DNA of 64,000 bases, taken from the NCBI GenBank assembly GCA_022822325.1, contig JAJEBW010000037.1:1-64000 (forward strand), read 5' to 3'. Below are positions 40,736 to 50,780 of the stretch, piece after piece. This stretch comes from Gemmatimonadota bacterium (GTDB taxonomy: Bacteria > Gemmatimonadota > Gemmatimonadetes > Longimicrobiales > Gaopeijiaceae). Positions within the stretch are counted from its first letter, which is position 1. Each line of letters begins with the position of its first letter. The notes under the pieces were generated by a model. The model saw nothing but the letters and a program-made list of their open reading frames with translations. It made no database searches and was not told the DNA's origin. A program made the position numbers and the translations under genes.

Positions 40736-43267
40736 ATGACGAAACTCGCTCCCGCGCTCCTCGTGGCCCTGGCGGTGCCGGTCGTGCTTGCGGTTCAGAG
40801 GGGCGGAGATCAGGGTGCCGGGGGGGCGTCCGGAAGCGGTTTGCCCAGCGCGCGTTTCCCGATCGCCGAATTCCGTTCCCTGCCGGCGGTCGCAGACGTC
40901 CCCGCGCACGCCGCGCCATCCGCCTCCAACCCCGAGCTCGTCGCCCAGTACTGCGTTCGCTGCCACAACGAACGCCGCCTCCTCGGCAATCTTTCGCTGG
41001 AGGATTTCGACGCGGCCAACCCGGTCGCCGACGCGCCCACGGCCGAAAAGATGATCCGCAAGCTGCGCGCCGGAATGATGCCGCCGCCCGGAGCCCGGCG
41101 TCCTGCCGAAGAGGAGATCACGGCCTTCGTGACGGCCATGGAGGAGCGGATCGACGCGGCCGCCGCGCGCGCCCCGAATCCCGGCAGCCGGAGCTTTCAG
41201 AGGCTCAACCGGGCCGAGTACGAAGCCGCCATTCGCGACCTCCTGGGGATCGGCGTCGACGCGTCGGCCTACCTGCCCAACGAGACGGTCAGCGCCGGAT
41301 TCGACAACATCGCCGATGTGCAGAACCTCTCGGCCACCCTGCTGGAGTCCTACCTGACGGCGGCGAGCGAGGTCAGCCGGCTTGCCCTGGGAGACGCCGA
41401 CGCGACTCCGGCCGAGGCCACCTACGAGGTCTCCCGCTACGCCGAACAGCGCGAGCACGTTCCCGGGGCGCCCTTCGGCACTCGTGGCGGGATCTCGGTC
41501 GTGCACAACTTCGTCGCCGATGGGGACTACTTCTTTCGGCTCGCCTTCCAGCATGAATCGACGGGGAACTTCTTCGGCCAGACGGCGCCCTTCGACGAGG
41601 AGGTCGAGGTGTCGATCGACGGGGTCCGGGTAGCGCTGATTCCGCTCGACCGCTGGATGCACCGCCAGGATCCGGGCGGCGTCGAGGTGGTGACGGAGCG
41701 CATTCCGGTGACCGCGGGGCCGCACCGCGTCTCGGCCGCCTTCATCAAGGTGACGGAAGGGCCGGTGGAGGATCTGACCTCGCCCCACGAATGGTCGCTC
41801 GCCGACAAGAAGATCGGCTATTCGTACGGGATTACCGGGGTGCCGCATCTGCGCGACCTGACGATCGGGGGGCCGTACGATGTGACCGGGGTGTCGCCTA
41901 CGCCCGCGTGGGAGCGGGTGATGAGCTGCCGTCCCGGGAGCGCCGCCGAGGAGAGCGCCTGCGCCCGCCGCATCATCGGGGAGCTGGCGACGCGCGCATT
42001 CCGGCGGCCGGTGGAGGAGGCCGAAATCGAGGCGCTGGCCGAGCTCTACGAGGAGGGGGCCGGGGAGGGGGGATTCGAGATCGGCGTGCGGACCGCGCTC
42101 CAGGGGATTCTGGCGAGTCCCGACTTCATCTTCCGCTTCGAGCCGGTGGAGGAGGCCGAGGGCCCGGGGGGGATGCGGCCGCTGAGCGATCTGGCGCTGG
42201 CGTCCCGCCTTTCCTTCTTCATCTGGGGGGCGCTGCCGGACGCCGAACTGTTGGAGGCGGCCACCCGGGGCGAACTCTCCAGTCCGGGCGGACTCGAGGC
42301 CGAGGTGGCGCGGATGCTGGACGATCCCCGCGCGGACGCCCTGGGCGAGCGCTTTGCGGCCCAGTGGCTGCGGCTTCAGGATCTGGACAAGGTGCACCCC
42401 GACGCGCTGCGCTTCCCCGACTTCCACGAGCAGTTGAAGGAAGACATGAGGAGCGAGACCGTCGCCCTCTTCAACGCCCTGGTGCAAAGCGGCGGCGCTC
42501 TGCAGGATCTGCTGACGGCCGACCACTCCTACATGAACGAGCGGCTGGCTCGCCACTACGGGATTCCTGGCGTCGTCGGCAATCACCTCCGCCGCGTGGC
42601 CTACCCCGACGACCGCCGCCGGGGGATTCTCGGCCACGGAAGCATCCTCACCCTGACCTCGCACGCCAACCGCACCTCGCCGGTTCTGCGCGGCAAGTGG
42701 GTGATGGAGGTTCTCCTCGGCGCCCCGCCCCCCCCTCCCCCGGCCGACGTCCCCGAACTCGAAGCGACCGCCGAGGCCACCGAGGGCCGCTTCCTCACGG
42801 TGCGCGAACGGCTCGAGATGCATGCGGCCATGCCGACCTGCAACTCCTGCCACCGCTTCATCGACCCGATCGGTCTCGCGCTCGAAAACTACGATGTGAC
42901 GGGGACGTGGCGGGTGCGCGACGCGAGCGTCCCGGTCGAGACGCTGGGCGAACTCTACGACGGCACCCCGCTGGAGGGACCGGAGGACCTGCGGGCCGCG
43001 CTGCTCAGGCGTTCGGAGTCGCTCGTTCGGTCCTTCGCCGAAAACCTGATGGCCTACGCGCTGGGCCGCAGAATCGAGCACTACGACATGCCCGCGGTGC
43101 GCAAGGTTGCCCGCGCGGCCGCCGAAGACGACTACCGGCTGGCCGCCCTCGTGCGCGAGGTTGTCCTGAGCGATCCCTTCCGCATGACCGGGAGCGCAAC
43201 CGTGGTTGAGGACGCCGCCCACCACGAACCCGATCCGACCACGAACCCCATCCGGGAGCGAAGATGA
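40736..43267 (+). CDS. DUF1592-type secreted protein with two CxxCH haem motifs, copy A
   Basis: An 843-residue exported protein of the planctomycete-type PSCyt/PSD family. A signal peptide (about 1-20, LLVALAVPVVLA) is followed by CVRCH (73-77), a c-type haem motif, then DUF1587-, DUF1592-, DUF1588- and DUF1585-like regions in order (FQRLNRAEYEAAIRDLL near 160; LASRLSFFIWGALPDAEL near 490; LTSHANRTSPVLRGKW near 645). A second haem motif, CNSCH, is at 702-706. An electron-transfer role is inferred from the two CxxCH sites; no reaction is established. Its stop overlaps the DUF1552 ATG, so the pair is co-translated. It is the first gene of module A. Confidence 0.88.
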   Translation: MTKLAPALLVALAVPVVLAVQRGGDQGAGGASGSGLPSARFPIAEFRSLPAVADVPAHAAPSASNPELVAQYCVRCHNERRLLGNLSLEDFDAANPVADAPTAEKMIRKLRAGMMPPPGARRPAEEEITAFVTAMEERIDAAAARAPNPGSRSFQRLNRAEYEAAIRDLLGIGVDASAYLPNETVSAGFDNIADVQNLSATLLESYLTAASEVSRLALGDADATPAEATYEVSRYAEQREHVPGAPFGTRGGISVVHNFVADGDYFFRLAFQHESTGNFFGQTAPFDEEVEVSIDGVRVALIPLDRWMHRQDPGGVEVVTERIPVTAGPHRVSAAFIKVTEGPVEDLTSPHEWSLADKKIGYSYGITGVPHLRDLTIGGPYDVTGVSPTPAWERVMSCRPGSAAEESACARRIIGELATRAFRRPVEEAEIEALAELYEEGAGEGGFEIGVRTALQGILASPDFIFRFEPVEEAEGPGGMRPLSDLALASRLSFFIWGALPDAELLEAATRGELSSPGGLEAEVARMLDDPRADALGERFAAQWLRLQDLDKVHPDALRFPDFHEQLKEDMRSETVALFNALVQSGGALQDLLTADHSYMNERLARHYGIPGVVGNHLRRVAYPDDRRRGILGHGSILTLTSHANRTSPVLRGKWVMEVLLGAPPPPPPADVPELEATAEATEGRFLTVRERLEMHAAMPTCNSCHRFIDPIGLALENYDVTGTWRVRDASVPVETLGELYDGTPLEGPEDLRAALLRRSESLVRSFAENLMAYALGRRIEHYDMPAVRKVARAAAEDDYRLAALVREVVLSDPFRMTGSATVVEDAAHHEPDPTTNPIRERR

Positions 43268-44646
43268 AACATATCACTGGGATGGCCATTCCGCGGCGCA
43301 CATTTCTGCGAGGAGTCGGTGCCTCGATCTCCCTGCCCTTCCTGGACGCGATGATTCCCGCGGGCCGCGGCCTGAGCGCGGGCGCCGACGGCCCGACCCG
43401 GCTGGTTGCGATCGAGATGGTGCATGGAGCCGCCGGGAGCAACGACTGGGGCCGGACGCAGAACTACTGGTCGCCGGCGCGGACGGGCCGCGACTTCGAC
43501 CTGGGTCCGAGCGCGCTGAGCCCGCTGGAGCCATGGCGCGACTACCTCACGATTGTCAGCGACACCGATGTGGAGCCGGCCGAGGCGAAGAAGCCGAAGG
43601 AGATCGGGGGGGACCATTTCCGCTCCAGCGCCACCTTCCTCACCCAGTCGCACCCCCGCCAGACCGAGGGATCGGACATCTTCGTCGGGGAATCTCTTGA
43701 CCAGATGTTCGCCAGGCGCTTTGGGCAGGAGACGCCGATTCCCTCGATGCAGCTCTGCATCGAGAATGTGGACCAATCGGGCGGGTGTGCCTACGGGTAC
43801 GCCTGCGTCTATACCGACACGATCAGTTGGGCCTCTCCGACCGAACCGCTGCCGATGGTGCGCGATCCCCGGGTCGCCTTCGACCAGCTCTTCGGCGCGG
43901 GAGGCAGCCCCGAGCAGCGGGCGGCGCGACGGCGCGTCAACAAAAGCATCCTGGACTTCATCACCGGGCGGGTTTCGCAGTTGAAGCGCGAGCTCGGACC
44001 CTCCGACCTCGTCCGTCTCGATCGTTACCTGGAGCATGTGCGCGAGCTCGAACGCCGCATCCAGCGAGTCGAGGCGCAGAACGCGAGCGGCGAGAGGCGC
44101 GAACTGCCCGAAGCCCCCGCCGGCGTTCCCGATTCCTTCCGCGAGCACGTCGAGCTCATGTTCGACCTGCAGGCGCTGGCCTTCGCCTCGGACGCGACGC
44201 GCGTCTTTTCCTTCAAGATGGGGCGCGATTCCTCCGCGCGGGTCTTCCCCGAGAGCGGCGTCGACAAGCCCTTCCACCCGGCTTCGCACCACGGCGGCAA
44301 CGAGGGCAACATCACCGACTTCGCCGAGATCAACCGCTACCATGTCGGCATGCTGCCCTACTTCTTCGAGCGGCTCGCCGGCACGATGGAGGGCGACGCG
44401 CACCTCCTGGACCGCACCATGATCATCTATGGTTCGCCGATGGGGGATCCGAATGTGCACAACCACAAGCGCTGCCCGCTCTTCGTGGCCGGGGGCGCGA
44501 ACGGGGGACTGGAGGGCAACCTGCACCTGCGGGCCGCGGCGGGGACCCCGATGGCGAACGTCATGTTGAGCCTGGCGCACAAGCTCGGGCTCGACGACAT
44601 GAAGAGGTTCGGGAACAGCACCTCGGATTTCTCGCTGGCGGTGTAG
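43264..44646 (+). CDS. DUF1552 Tat-exported protein, copy A
   Basis: A 460-residue protein with a twin-arginine signal at the N-terminus (RRTFLRG, 11-17, then ASISLPFLDAM). The rest is DUF1552: VAIEMVHGAAGSNDWG, EIGGDHFRSSATFLTQ, QLCIENVDQSGGCAYGYACVYTDTISW, FSFKMGRD and HKRCPLFVAGGANGGLEGN. Export through Tat suggests it folds, perhaps with a cofactor, before crossing the membrane. DUF1552 and DUF1592 genes are known neighbours in Planctomycetes and related phyla, and the two proteins probably work together. The ATG overlaps the DUF1592 stop. Confidence 0.88.
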   Translation: MKHITGMAIPRRTFLRGVGASISLPFLDAMIPAGRGLSAGADGPTRLVAIEMVHGAAGSNDWGRTQNYWSPARTGRDFDLGPSALSPLEPWRDYLTIVSDTDVEPAEAKKPKEIGGDHFRSSATFLTQSHPRQTEGSDIFVGESLDQMFARRFGQETPIPSMQLCIENVDQSGGCAYGYACVYTDTISWASPTEPLPMVRDPRVAFDQLFGAGGSPEQRAARRRVNKSILDFITGRVSQLKRELGPSDLVRLDRYLEHVRELERRIQRVEAQNASGERRELPEAPAGVPDSFREHVELMFDLQALAFASDATRVFSFKMGRDSSARVFPESGVDKPFHPASHHGGNEGNITDFAEINRYHVGMLPYFFERLAGTMEGDAHLLDRTMIIYGSPMGDPNVHNHKRCPLFVAGGANGGLEGNLHLRAAAGTPMANVMLSLAHKLGLDDMKRFGNSTSDFSLAV

Positions 44647-44701
44647 GAGGCGCAGGTGAGGCCGACGATGAATGCAATGCGGGACGCGGTTTTCGGACCG
44701 A

Positions 44702-44873
44702 GCAGTCCGTGGATAATACCGAGTGCGCTTAGGGAGCGGCGAGGCGCCGGGCTGGGAAGACGCGCCGCAGCCCGAATAGCCCAGCTATTGGGGCAAGGAG
44801 CAACGCAGAGCGCAGCGTTCCAGCGTGGATGCATCGCCGCTCGAATGCCGCTCGGTGTTTGTCCACGGGCTGC
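44702..44873. mobile_element. MITE-like insertion with imperfect terminal inverted repeats
   Basis: GCAGTCCGTGGA (44702-44713) and the complement of 44862-44873 (GCAGCCCGTGGA) match at 11 of 12 bases. The similarity runs further inward to a shared ACCGAG. The 172-bp unit contains a small internal stem (AATAG and CTATT) and no gene. A near-identical direct repeat, GACGCGGTTTTCGG (44683-44696) and GACGCGGTTTCGG (44893-44905), lies outside. The equivalent junction in module B is only 13 bp, so this looks like an insertion. Confidence 0.6.
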
Positions 44874-44943
44874 CAGGGTCGCTTCGCGGCGCGACGCGGT
44901 TTCGGGAAATGGCCGGTCTTGCCGGTGCGAGGGCGATGGATCG

Positions 44944-46734
44944 ATGCCGTCGACCGATCGCTCGGCGCGTTCCGTTCGCCCGCTGCGGGGGATTCTCGGC
45001 GCGCTCCTGCTGCTTCTGGCGCTTCCGGCCTGGAGGGGGCCCGAGAGTCCGGTGGCCGACGCCGCCATGGCCGACGACGCGCAGCTTGTGCGCGCGCTGA
45101 TCTCCGGGGGCGCCGATGTCAATGCGGCCCAGGGAGATGGGATGACGGCGCTGCACTGGGCGGCCTTCAACCGCAACGCCACTCTGGCGCGGCTGCTGCT
45201 GGAAGTTGGGGCCGGCGTGGAAGCCGGAACCCGGATCGGGAACTACACTCCGCTGCATGTCGCGGCCCGGTCGGGCGCGGGCGAAGTTGCCGAGCTGCTG
45301 CTCGAGGCGGGCGCCGATCCCGAGCGCGCGATCCTGGTGGGGGGCGGCGCGAGACCGCTCCACTTCGCGGCCGGGGCGGGGGACGAGCGAACGATCGCGG
45401 CCCTGCTCGAGGCGGGCGCCGACGTCGATGGGACCGAGGCCGCGTGGGGGCAGACGCCGCTGATCTTCGCGGCGTCGAAGGGGCGGACGGGGGCGGTGAG
45501 GCGGTTGCTGGAAGCGGGCGCCGATGCCGCGATTCACACGCGCGTGATCGATGTGGAGGCGCGGGCAGTGGCGGATCGGGTCGAGCGGTCCGAGCGCAAC
45601 CGGCGCCTGCGCGAAGGGTTGCCGTGGGGACCGGAGGTGGCGGCCGAGGTCCGGCGCGAACACGACGAAACGCAGAGACGGGAGCTGGCCGAGGCCGCGT
45701 CGGCGGCGGAAGCCGAGACCCGCATGATCGAGGAGCCCGAGCCGCTCTCGTACGGGGAGCTGGTGGGGGGGCACGGAGGACTGACGGCGCTCCTGCACGC
45801 GGCCAGGGAAGGCCACATGGAGACCGCGCTGGCGCTCCTGGAGGGTGGAGCCGGGATCGATCAGGCGAGCCTGGGCGATGGCACCACGCCGATCCTGATG
45901 GCGACGATCAACGGCCACTTCGATCTGGCGATTCGTCTCCTGGAAGCGGGCGCCGATCCGGCGATCCAGAGCGATGCGGGCGCCACCCCGCTCTTCGCGG
46001 CGATCAACACGCACTGGGCGCCCAAGTCCCGCTATCCGCAGCAGCACATCTACATGCAACAGGACCACACCTACCTGGAGGTGATGAAGAAGTTGCTCGA
46101 TGCGGGCGCCGACCCGAACGTGCGGCTCGCGCGCCATCTCTGGTTCATGTCCTACAACTTTGACCTGCTCCAGATCGATTCCCGGGGCGCGACCCCCTTC
46201 TGGCGGTCCGCCTACGCCCTCGACGTCGAAGCCATGAAGCTGCTGGTCCGCTACGGCGCCGATCCCGGAATTCCGACCGAGAAGGTTCCCGGCCGACGGT
46301 ATCGCGGCGGCGGGGAGGACCGGCCCGATCCTTCCGGACTCCCGCCCGTGCCCGTCGGCGGTCCCGCGGTCCATCCCATTCATGCCGCTTCCGGGGTGGG
46401 CTACGGCCAGGGCTTTGCGGCCAATGCGCATCGTCACGTTCCGGATGGCTGGGTGAGCGCGGTGCGCTATCTCGTCGAGGAACTGGGCGCCGACGTGAAT
46501 GCGCGCGACCACCAGGGATACAGTCCCCTTCACCATGCGGCGGCGCGGGGCGACAACGAGCTGATTCGGTACCTGGTCGAGCGGGACGCCGATGTGACGC
46601 TGGTCAGCCGCGCCGGGCAGACCACGGTGGACATGGCCAATGGACCGGTGCAGCGGATTCAGCCCTTCCCCGAAACGATCGCGCTCCTGGAGGGACTTGG
46701 CGCCGTGAACAATCACAACTGCGTGTCCTGCTGA
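44944..46734 (+). CDS. Secreted ankyrin-repeat protein with CVSC tail, copy A
   Basis: A 596-residue ankyrin-repeat protein. From ATG 44944 a signal peptide (GILGALLLLLALPAW) leads into repeats (GMTALHWAAFNRNATLARLLLEVGA, TPLHVAARSGAGEVAELLLEAGA and others, about 35-235), then a helical spacer and further repeats (about 295-585). The last residues are NHNCVSC. The frame is open back to GTG 44656, which has a good ribosome-binding site and resembles the start of copy B, but the extra 96 codons run through the MITE-like insertion. The true start may have been displaced. Ankyrin proteins usually bind other proteins, here probably in the periplasm with the DUF1592/DUF1552 pair. Confidence 0.85.
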   Translation: MPSTDRSARSVRPLRGILGALLLLLALPAWRGPESPVADAAMADDAQLVRALISGGADVNAAQGDGMTALHWAAFNRNATLARLLLEVGAGVEAGTRIGNYTPLHVAARSGAGEVAELLLEAGADPERAILVGGGARPLHFAAGAGDERTIAALLEAGADVDGTEAAWGQTPLIFAASKGRTGAVRRLLEAGADAAIHTRVIDVEARAVADRVERSERNRRLREGLPWGPEVAAEVRREHDETQRRELAEAASAAEAETRMIEEPEPLSYGELVGGHGGLTALLHAAREGHMETALALLEGGAGIDQASLGDGTTPILMATINGHFDLAIRLLEAGADPAIQSDAGATPLFAAINTHWAPKSRYPQQHIYMQQDHTYLEVMKKLLDAGADPNVRLARHLWFMSYNFDLLQIDSRGATPFWRSAYALDVEAMKLLVRYGADPGIPTEKVPGRRYRGGGEDRPDPSGLPPVPVGGPAVHPIHAASGVGYGQGFAANAHRHVPDGWVSAVRYLVEELGADVNARDHQGYSPLHHAAARGDNELIRYLVERDADVTLVSRAGQTTVDMANGPVQRIQPFPETIALLEGLGAVNNHNCVSC

Positions 46735-46749
46735 CCGGGTGTCCCGCCG

Positions 46750-49365
46750 ATGACGAAACCGGCCCCTCCGATCTTCGCGACCGGCGCGCTCCTCGCCGCT
46801 CTGGGGACGGGTTTGCCGCATGGGTCCGCACCGCCCGGAACGACCGGCGACGTCGTGCCTGCGGGGAAGGGGGGCGAAGAGGTCGTGGCGAGCGGGATCG
46901 CTGGGCCCGACGGAGTCGCCGCGTCCGACGAGGGCGTCGAGCCGAACGGGGTGGCCGGTGCAACCGAGGCGATCGATGCGAACGAGGTGATCGACGGGTA
47001 CTGCGTGCGCTGCCACAACGAGCGCCGCCTGCTCGGCAACATGTCGCTCGAGGACTTCGACGCGGCCAACGCCCCGGCGAATGGGGAGCTTGCCGAGCGC
47101 GTCATTCGCAAGGTGCGCGCGGGACTGATGCCGCCCCCCGGCTCCCGCCGTCCCGACGAGACCGATCTTCTCGCGCTGGCCCGGTCGCTGGAAGAGCAGA
47201 TGGACGCGGCCGCCGCCGCGAGTCCCAATCCGGGACGGCGCAGCTTTCAGCGGCTGAACCGGGCGGAGTACGCGGCCTCGGTGCGCGACCTCCTCGACCT
47301 GGAGATCGACGCGGGCGCCTGGCTGCCCCTGGACACCAGGAGCGCCAACTTCGACAACATCGCCGATGCGCAGCTTCTTTCCCCCACCCTGACCGACGGC
47401 TACCTGCGCGCCGCCGCCGAGATCAGCCGGCTGGCGATCGGCGACCCGCATGTGACGGCGAGCGAATCCACCTACCGGGTGTCGCGCTGGGACTCCCAGA
47501 ATGAACGGGCGCCCGGCGCGCCCTGGGGAACCCGCGGCGGCGTGGCGGTTGTGCACAACTTTCCCGCCGATGGCCACTACGCATTTCGCGTCTCCTTCCA
47601 CCACGAAACGACGGGGGCACTGGTCGGCAATGGGCGCAACGCGCTCCACACCACCGAGGGCAATCCCGAGTTGCTCGAGATCTCGATCGACGGGGAGCCG
47701 GTGGCGGTTCTGGAGGTCAACCGCTGGATGCACACCTCCGACCCCGACGGCGTGAACATCCGTTCCGGGCGCGTTTTCATCGAGGCCGGGCCGCGCCAGG
47801 TCGCCGCCGCCTTCATCCGCCGCACCGAGGGGCCGCTCCAGGATCTGATCTCGCCGCACGACTGGTCGCTGGCCAGCACGAGCATCGCGGGGAGCTACGG
47901 CTTTACCGTTCTGCCGCATCTGCGCGACCTGGCGATCGGGGGGCCATTCGAGCCCCGGGGCGTCTCCGAAACGCCGAGCCGCGCCGCGGTCTTCGCCTGC
48001 CATCCCGGCGATGGGGCGAACGAGGCCGAAGCGCGTCTCTGCGCGTACGAGATCGTGGCCGCTCTGGGGAGCCGCGCCTACCGCCGGCCGTTGGCGCCCG
48101 AGGAGGAAGCCGCGCTGATGGGGCTCTACGATGCGGGGGCCAGGGCGGAGGGCTTCGAGGGTGGGGTGCGGTGGGCGCTCGAGGGAATTCTGGCCAGCCC
48201 GCACTTCATCTTCCGCTTTGAGGAACCGAACGGGGAGGCGGGACGGGAGGAAGCGGGGCCGGGCGAAGCGGGACAGGGCGAAACAGCGCCGGGAAGACCG
48301 GCCTACCCTGTGGGCGACCACGACCTGGCCGCGCGCCTCTCCTTCTTCCTCTGGGGAACGGGACCGGACGATGCGCTCGGCGCCGTCGCTCGGCAGGGGC
48401 GGCTCTCCGATCCGGCCACCCTGGAGTCGCAGGTCCGCCGAATGCTGCGCGATCCCCGTTCGGCCGCCCTCTCCACACGCTTCGCCGCCCAGTGGCTGCG
48501 GCTTCAGGATCTGGAGCGAATCCAGCCCGATGTCCGCGTCAATCCCGACTTCGACGAACCGCTCAAGCGCGCCATGTTGCGCGAGACCGAGATCTTCTTC
48601 GACCACCTGGTCCGCACCGACGGCTCGGTCATGGATCTCTACACCGCCGACTACACCTTCGTGAACGAACGGCTGGCGCGCCACTACCGCATTCCGGGGA
48701 TCGCGGGGGAACGCTTCCAGCGCGTCCGCCTGGAGGGCGAGGAACGCCGCGGTCTCCTCGGGCACGGCTCGATCCTCACCCTGACCTCTCATGCGGGCCG
48801 GACCTCGCCGGTGCTGCGCGGCAAGTGGGTCATGGAGGTCCTCCTGGGCACCCCGCCCCCGCCCCCGCCGCCCGACGTTCCCGAACTCGAAGAGGAGGCC
48901 GCGGAGGGGGGCCGCTTCCTCACGGTGCGCGAACAGCTCGAGATGCACCGGGCCCGGCCGTCCTGCAACTCCTGCCACCGCATGATCGATCCGATCGGCC
49001 TCGCCCTCGAGAACTTCGATGTGACGGGCGCCTGGCGAATCCGCGACCAGGGCGTTCCGATCGACGCGGCCAGCGACTTCTACGACGGCACCCCGATCGC
49101 GTCCCCCTCCGAACTGCGCGCCGCCCTTCTCAAGCGTCCCGAACCGCTGCTCCGCACCTTCACCGAAAACCTTCTGGCCTACGCGCTCGGACGCCGGCTC
49201 GAACACTACGACATGCCCACCGTTCGCCGAATCACGCGCGCCGCCCGGCAGCAGGACCACCGCCTGTCCGCCTTCGTTCTCGGGGTGGCAACCAGCGACG
49301 CCTTTCTGCGGAAGGCCGCACCGGCCACCGCCGCCGACGAAGCGATGGAACGGCAGGGAGGCTGA
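46750..49365 (+). CDS. DUF1592-type secreted protein with two CxxCH haem motifs, copy B
   Basis: An 871-residue paralogue of the protein at 40736-43267. The N-terminal signal (about 1-30) precedes CVRCH (85-89), and CNSCH is at 739-743. The same order of DUF1587, DUF1592, DUF1588 and DUF1585-like regions is seen (FQRLNRAEYAASVRDLL, ARLSFFLWGTGPDDALG, LTSHAGRTSPVLRGKW). It differs from copy A by a Gly/Glu-rich insert near 490-520 and by an extended N-terminus. It begins 15 bp after ankyrin gene A, so both modules may be transcribed together. Confidence 0.88.
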   Translation: MTKPAPPIFATGALLAALGTGLPHGSAPPGTTGDVVPAGKGGEEVVASGIAGPDGVAASDEGVEPNGVAGATEAIDANEVIDGYCVRCHNERRLLGNMSLEDFDAANAPANGELAERVIRKVRAGLMPPPGSRRPDETDLLALARSLEEQMDAAAAASPNPGRRSFQRLNRAEYAASVRDLLDLEIDAGAWLPLDTRSANFDNIADAQLLSPTLTDGYLRAAAEISRLAIGDPHVTASESTYRVSRWDSQNERAPGAPWGTRGGVAVVHNFPADGHYAFRVSFHHETTGALVGNGRNALHTTEGNPELLEISIDGEPVAVLEVNRWMHTSDPDGVNIRSGRVFIEAGPRQVAAAFIRRTEGPLQDLISPHDWSLASTSIAGSYGFTVLPHLRDLAIGGPFEPRGVSETPSRAAVFACHPGDGANEAEARLCAYEIVAALGSRAYRRPLAPEEEAALMGLYDAGARAEGFEGGVRWALEGILASPHFIFRFEEPNGEAGREEAGPGEAGQGETAPGRPAYPVGDHDLAARLSFFLWGTGPDDALGAVARQGRLSDPATLESQVRRMLRDPRSAALSTRFAAQWLRLQDLERIQPDVRVNPDFDEPLKRAMLRETEIFFDHLVRTDGSVMDLYTADYTFVNERLARHYRIPGIAGERFQRVRLEGEERRGLLGHGSILTLTSHAGRTSPVLRGKWVMEVLLGTPPPPPPPDVPELEEEAAEGGRFLTVREQLEMHRARPSCNSCHRMIDPIGLALENFDVTGAWRIRDQGVPIDAASDFYDGTPIASPSELRAALLKRPEPLLRTFTENLLAYALGRRLEHYDMPTVRRITRAARQQDHRLSAFVLGVATSDAFLRKAAPATAADEAMERQGG

Positions 49366-49372
49366 ACTCTTC

Positions 49373-50767
49373 ATGCATATCATTACCGGACGGCACCTGC
49401 ACCGCCGCACCTTCCTGCGCGGGCTCGGCGCCGGGATCGCGCTCCCCTTCCTCGACGCCATGATTCCGGCGCGGGAACGCTGGGCGGTGACGCGCGCGCG
49501 CACGCAAATCGACCGCACCCGCCTGGTGGCGATCGAGATGGTGCACGGAGCCGCGGGCAGCAATGCGTGGGGGGCCGAACAGCACCTCTGGTCCCCGCAG
49601 CGGACCGGGCGCGACTTCGACTTCGGGCCCTCGGTCCTCCGGTCGCTCGAGCCGTACCGCGACCAGCTCACGATCATCAGCGACACCGACGTGGAGGTCG
49701 CCGAGGCCAGGAAGCCGAAGGAGATCGGCGGCGATCACTTCCGCTCCAGCGCCACCTTCCTCACCCAGGCGCATCCGAAGCAGACCGAAAGCTCCGATGT
49801 CTGGGTCGGAACCTCGCTGGACCAGCTCTACGCCCAGCGCTTCGGACAGGACACGCCGATCCCCTCCATGCAGCTCTGCATCGAGAACGTGGATCAGGCG
49901 GGCGGTTGCGCCTATGGGTACGCCTGCGTCTACACCGACACGATCTCCTGGTCGGCGCCCGACCAGCCCCTGCCGATGGTTCGCGATCCGCGCGTCGCCT
50001 TCGACCAGCTCTTCGGAGCGGGCGGCACGCCGGAGGCCCGGACGGCCAGGCGCAGGGCCAGCGCAAGCATCCTCGACTTCATCGCGGGCGAGATCAGCTC
50101 CCTCAAGCGGCAGCTCGATCCCGTCGATGGACGGCGAGTGGACCGCTACCTGGAGGACATTCGCGAGATTGAGCGGCGGATTCAGCGGGTTGTGGCGCGC
50201 AACGAGAGCGGGGAGGAGCGCGAGCTTCCGGGTGCGCCGGCGGGGGTGCCCGATTCCTTCGACGAGCATGTCAAGATCATGTTCGACCTCCAGGCGCTTG
50301 CCTTCCAGGCCGACGTCACCGGCGTCTTCTCCTTCAAGATGGGCCGCGACGCTTCCAGCCGCGTCTATCCGGAGAGCGGAGTGGACAAGGGATTTCATCC
50401 TTCTTCGCATCATGGCGGCAGGCCCGACAACGTCCTCGAGTTCGCCGAGATCAATCGCTATCATGTGGGACTGGTCCCCTATTTCCTCGACCGGCTTGCC
50501 GGCATCGAGGAGGGCGAGGCCAACCTGCTCGACAAGACCATGGTCATCTATGGTTCGCCGATGGGCGATTCCAATGTGCACAATCACAAGCGCTGTCCGC
50601 TCTTTGTGGTTGGCGGCGCGAACGGGCGCATGGAGGGCAACCTTCACCTGCGCGCCGACCCGGGCACGCCGATGGCCAATGTCATGCTCAGCCTGATGCA
50701 CAAGCTGGGAATGGACGATCTGGCGAGCTTCGGCAACAGCACCGGCGCCTTTGCGCTCTCGGAGTAG
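49373..50767 (+). CDS. DUF1552 Tat-exported protein, copy B
   Basis: A 464-residue paralogue of copy A, with the same twin-arginine-like start (RRTFLRGLGAGIALPFLDAM) and the same DUF1552 blocks: MVHGAAGSNAWG, HFRSSATFLTQ, CAYGYACVYTDTISW, FSFKMGRD and HKRCPLFVVGGANGRMEG. It begins seven bases after the DUF1592 copy B stop, whereas copy A overlaps its partner. The conserved pairing supports a joint function with the haem-motif protein. Confidence 0.88.
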   Translation: MHIITGRHLHRRTFLRGLGAGIALPFLDAMIPARERWAVTRARTQIDRTRLVAIEMVHGAAGSNAWGAEQHLWSPQRTGRDFDFGPSVLRSLEPYRDQLTIISDTDVEVAEARKPKEIGGDHFRSSATFLTQAHPKQTESSDVWVGTSLDQLYAQRFGQDTPIPSMQLCIENVDQAGGCAYGYACVYTDTISWSAPDQPLPMVRDPRVAFDQLFGAGGTPEARTARRRASASILDFIAGEISSLKRQLDPVDGRRVDRYLEDIREIERRIQRVVARNESGEERELPGAPAGVPDSFDEHVKIMFDLQALAFQADVTGVFSFKMGRDASSRVYPESGVDKGFHPSSHHGGRPDNVLEFAEINRYHVGLVPYFLDRLAGIEEGEANLLDKTMVIYGSPMGDSNVHNHKRCPLFVVGGANGRMEGNLHLRADPGTPMANVMLSLMHKLGMDDLASFGNSTGAFALSE

Positions 50768-50780
50768 GAGGAAGACGGCG

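Noticed and set aside
44785-49686. 1633-codon open frame on the minus strand
   Set aside because: It lies opposite the ankyrin, DUF1592 and DUF1552 genes, which have clear family motifs. Its product is Arg/Gly/His-rich with no recognisable domain, typical of an antisense shadow in GC-rich DNA.
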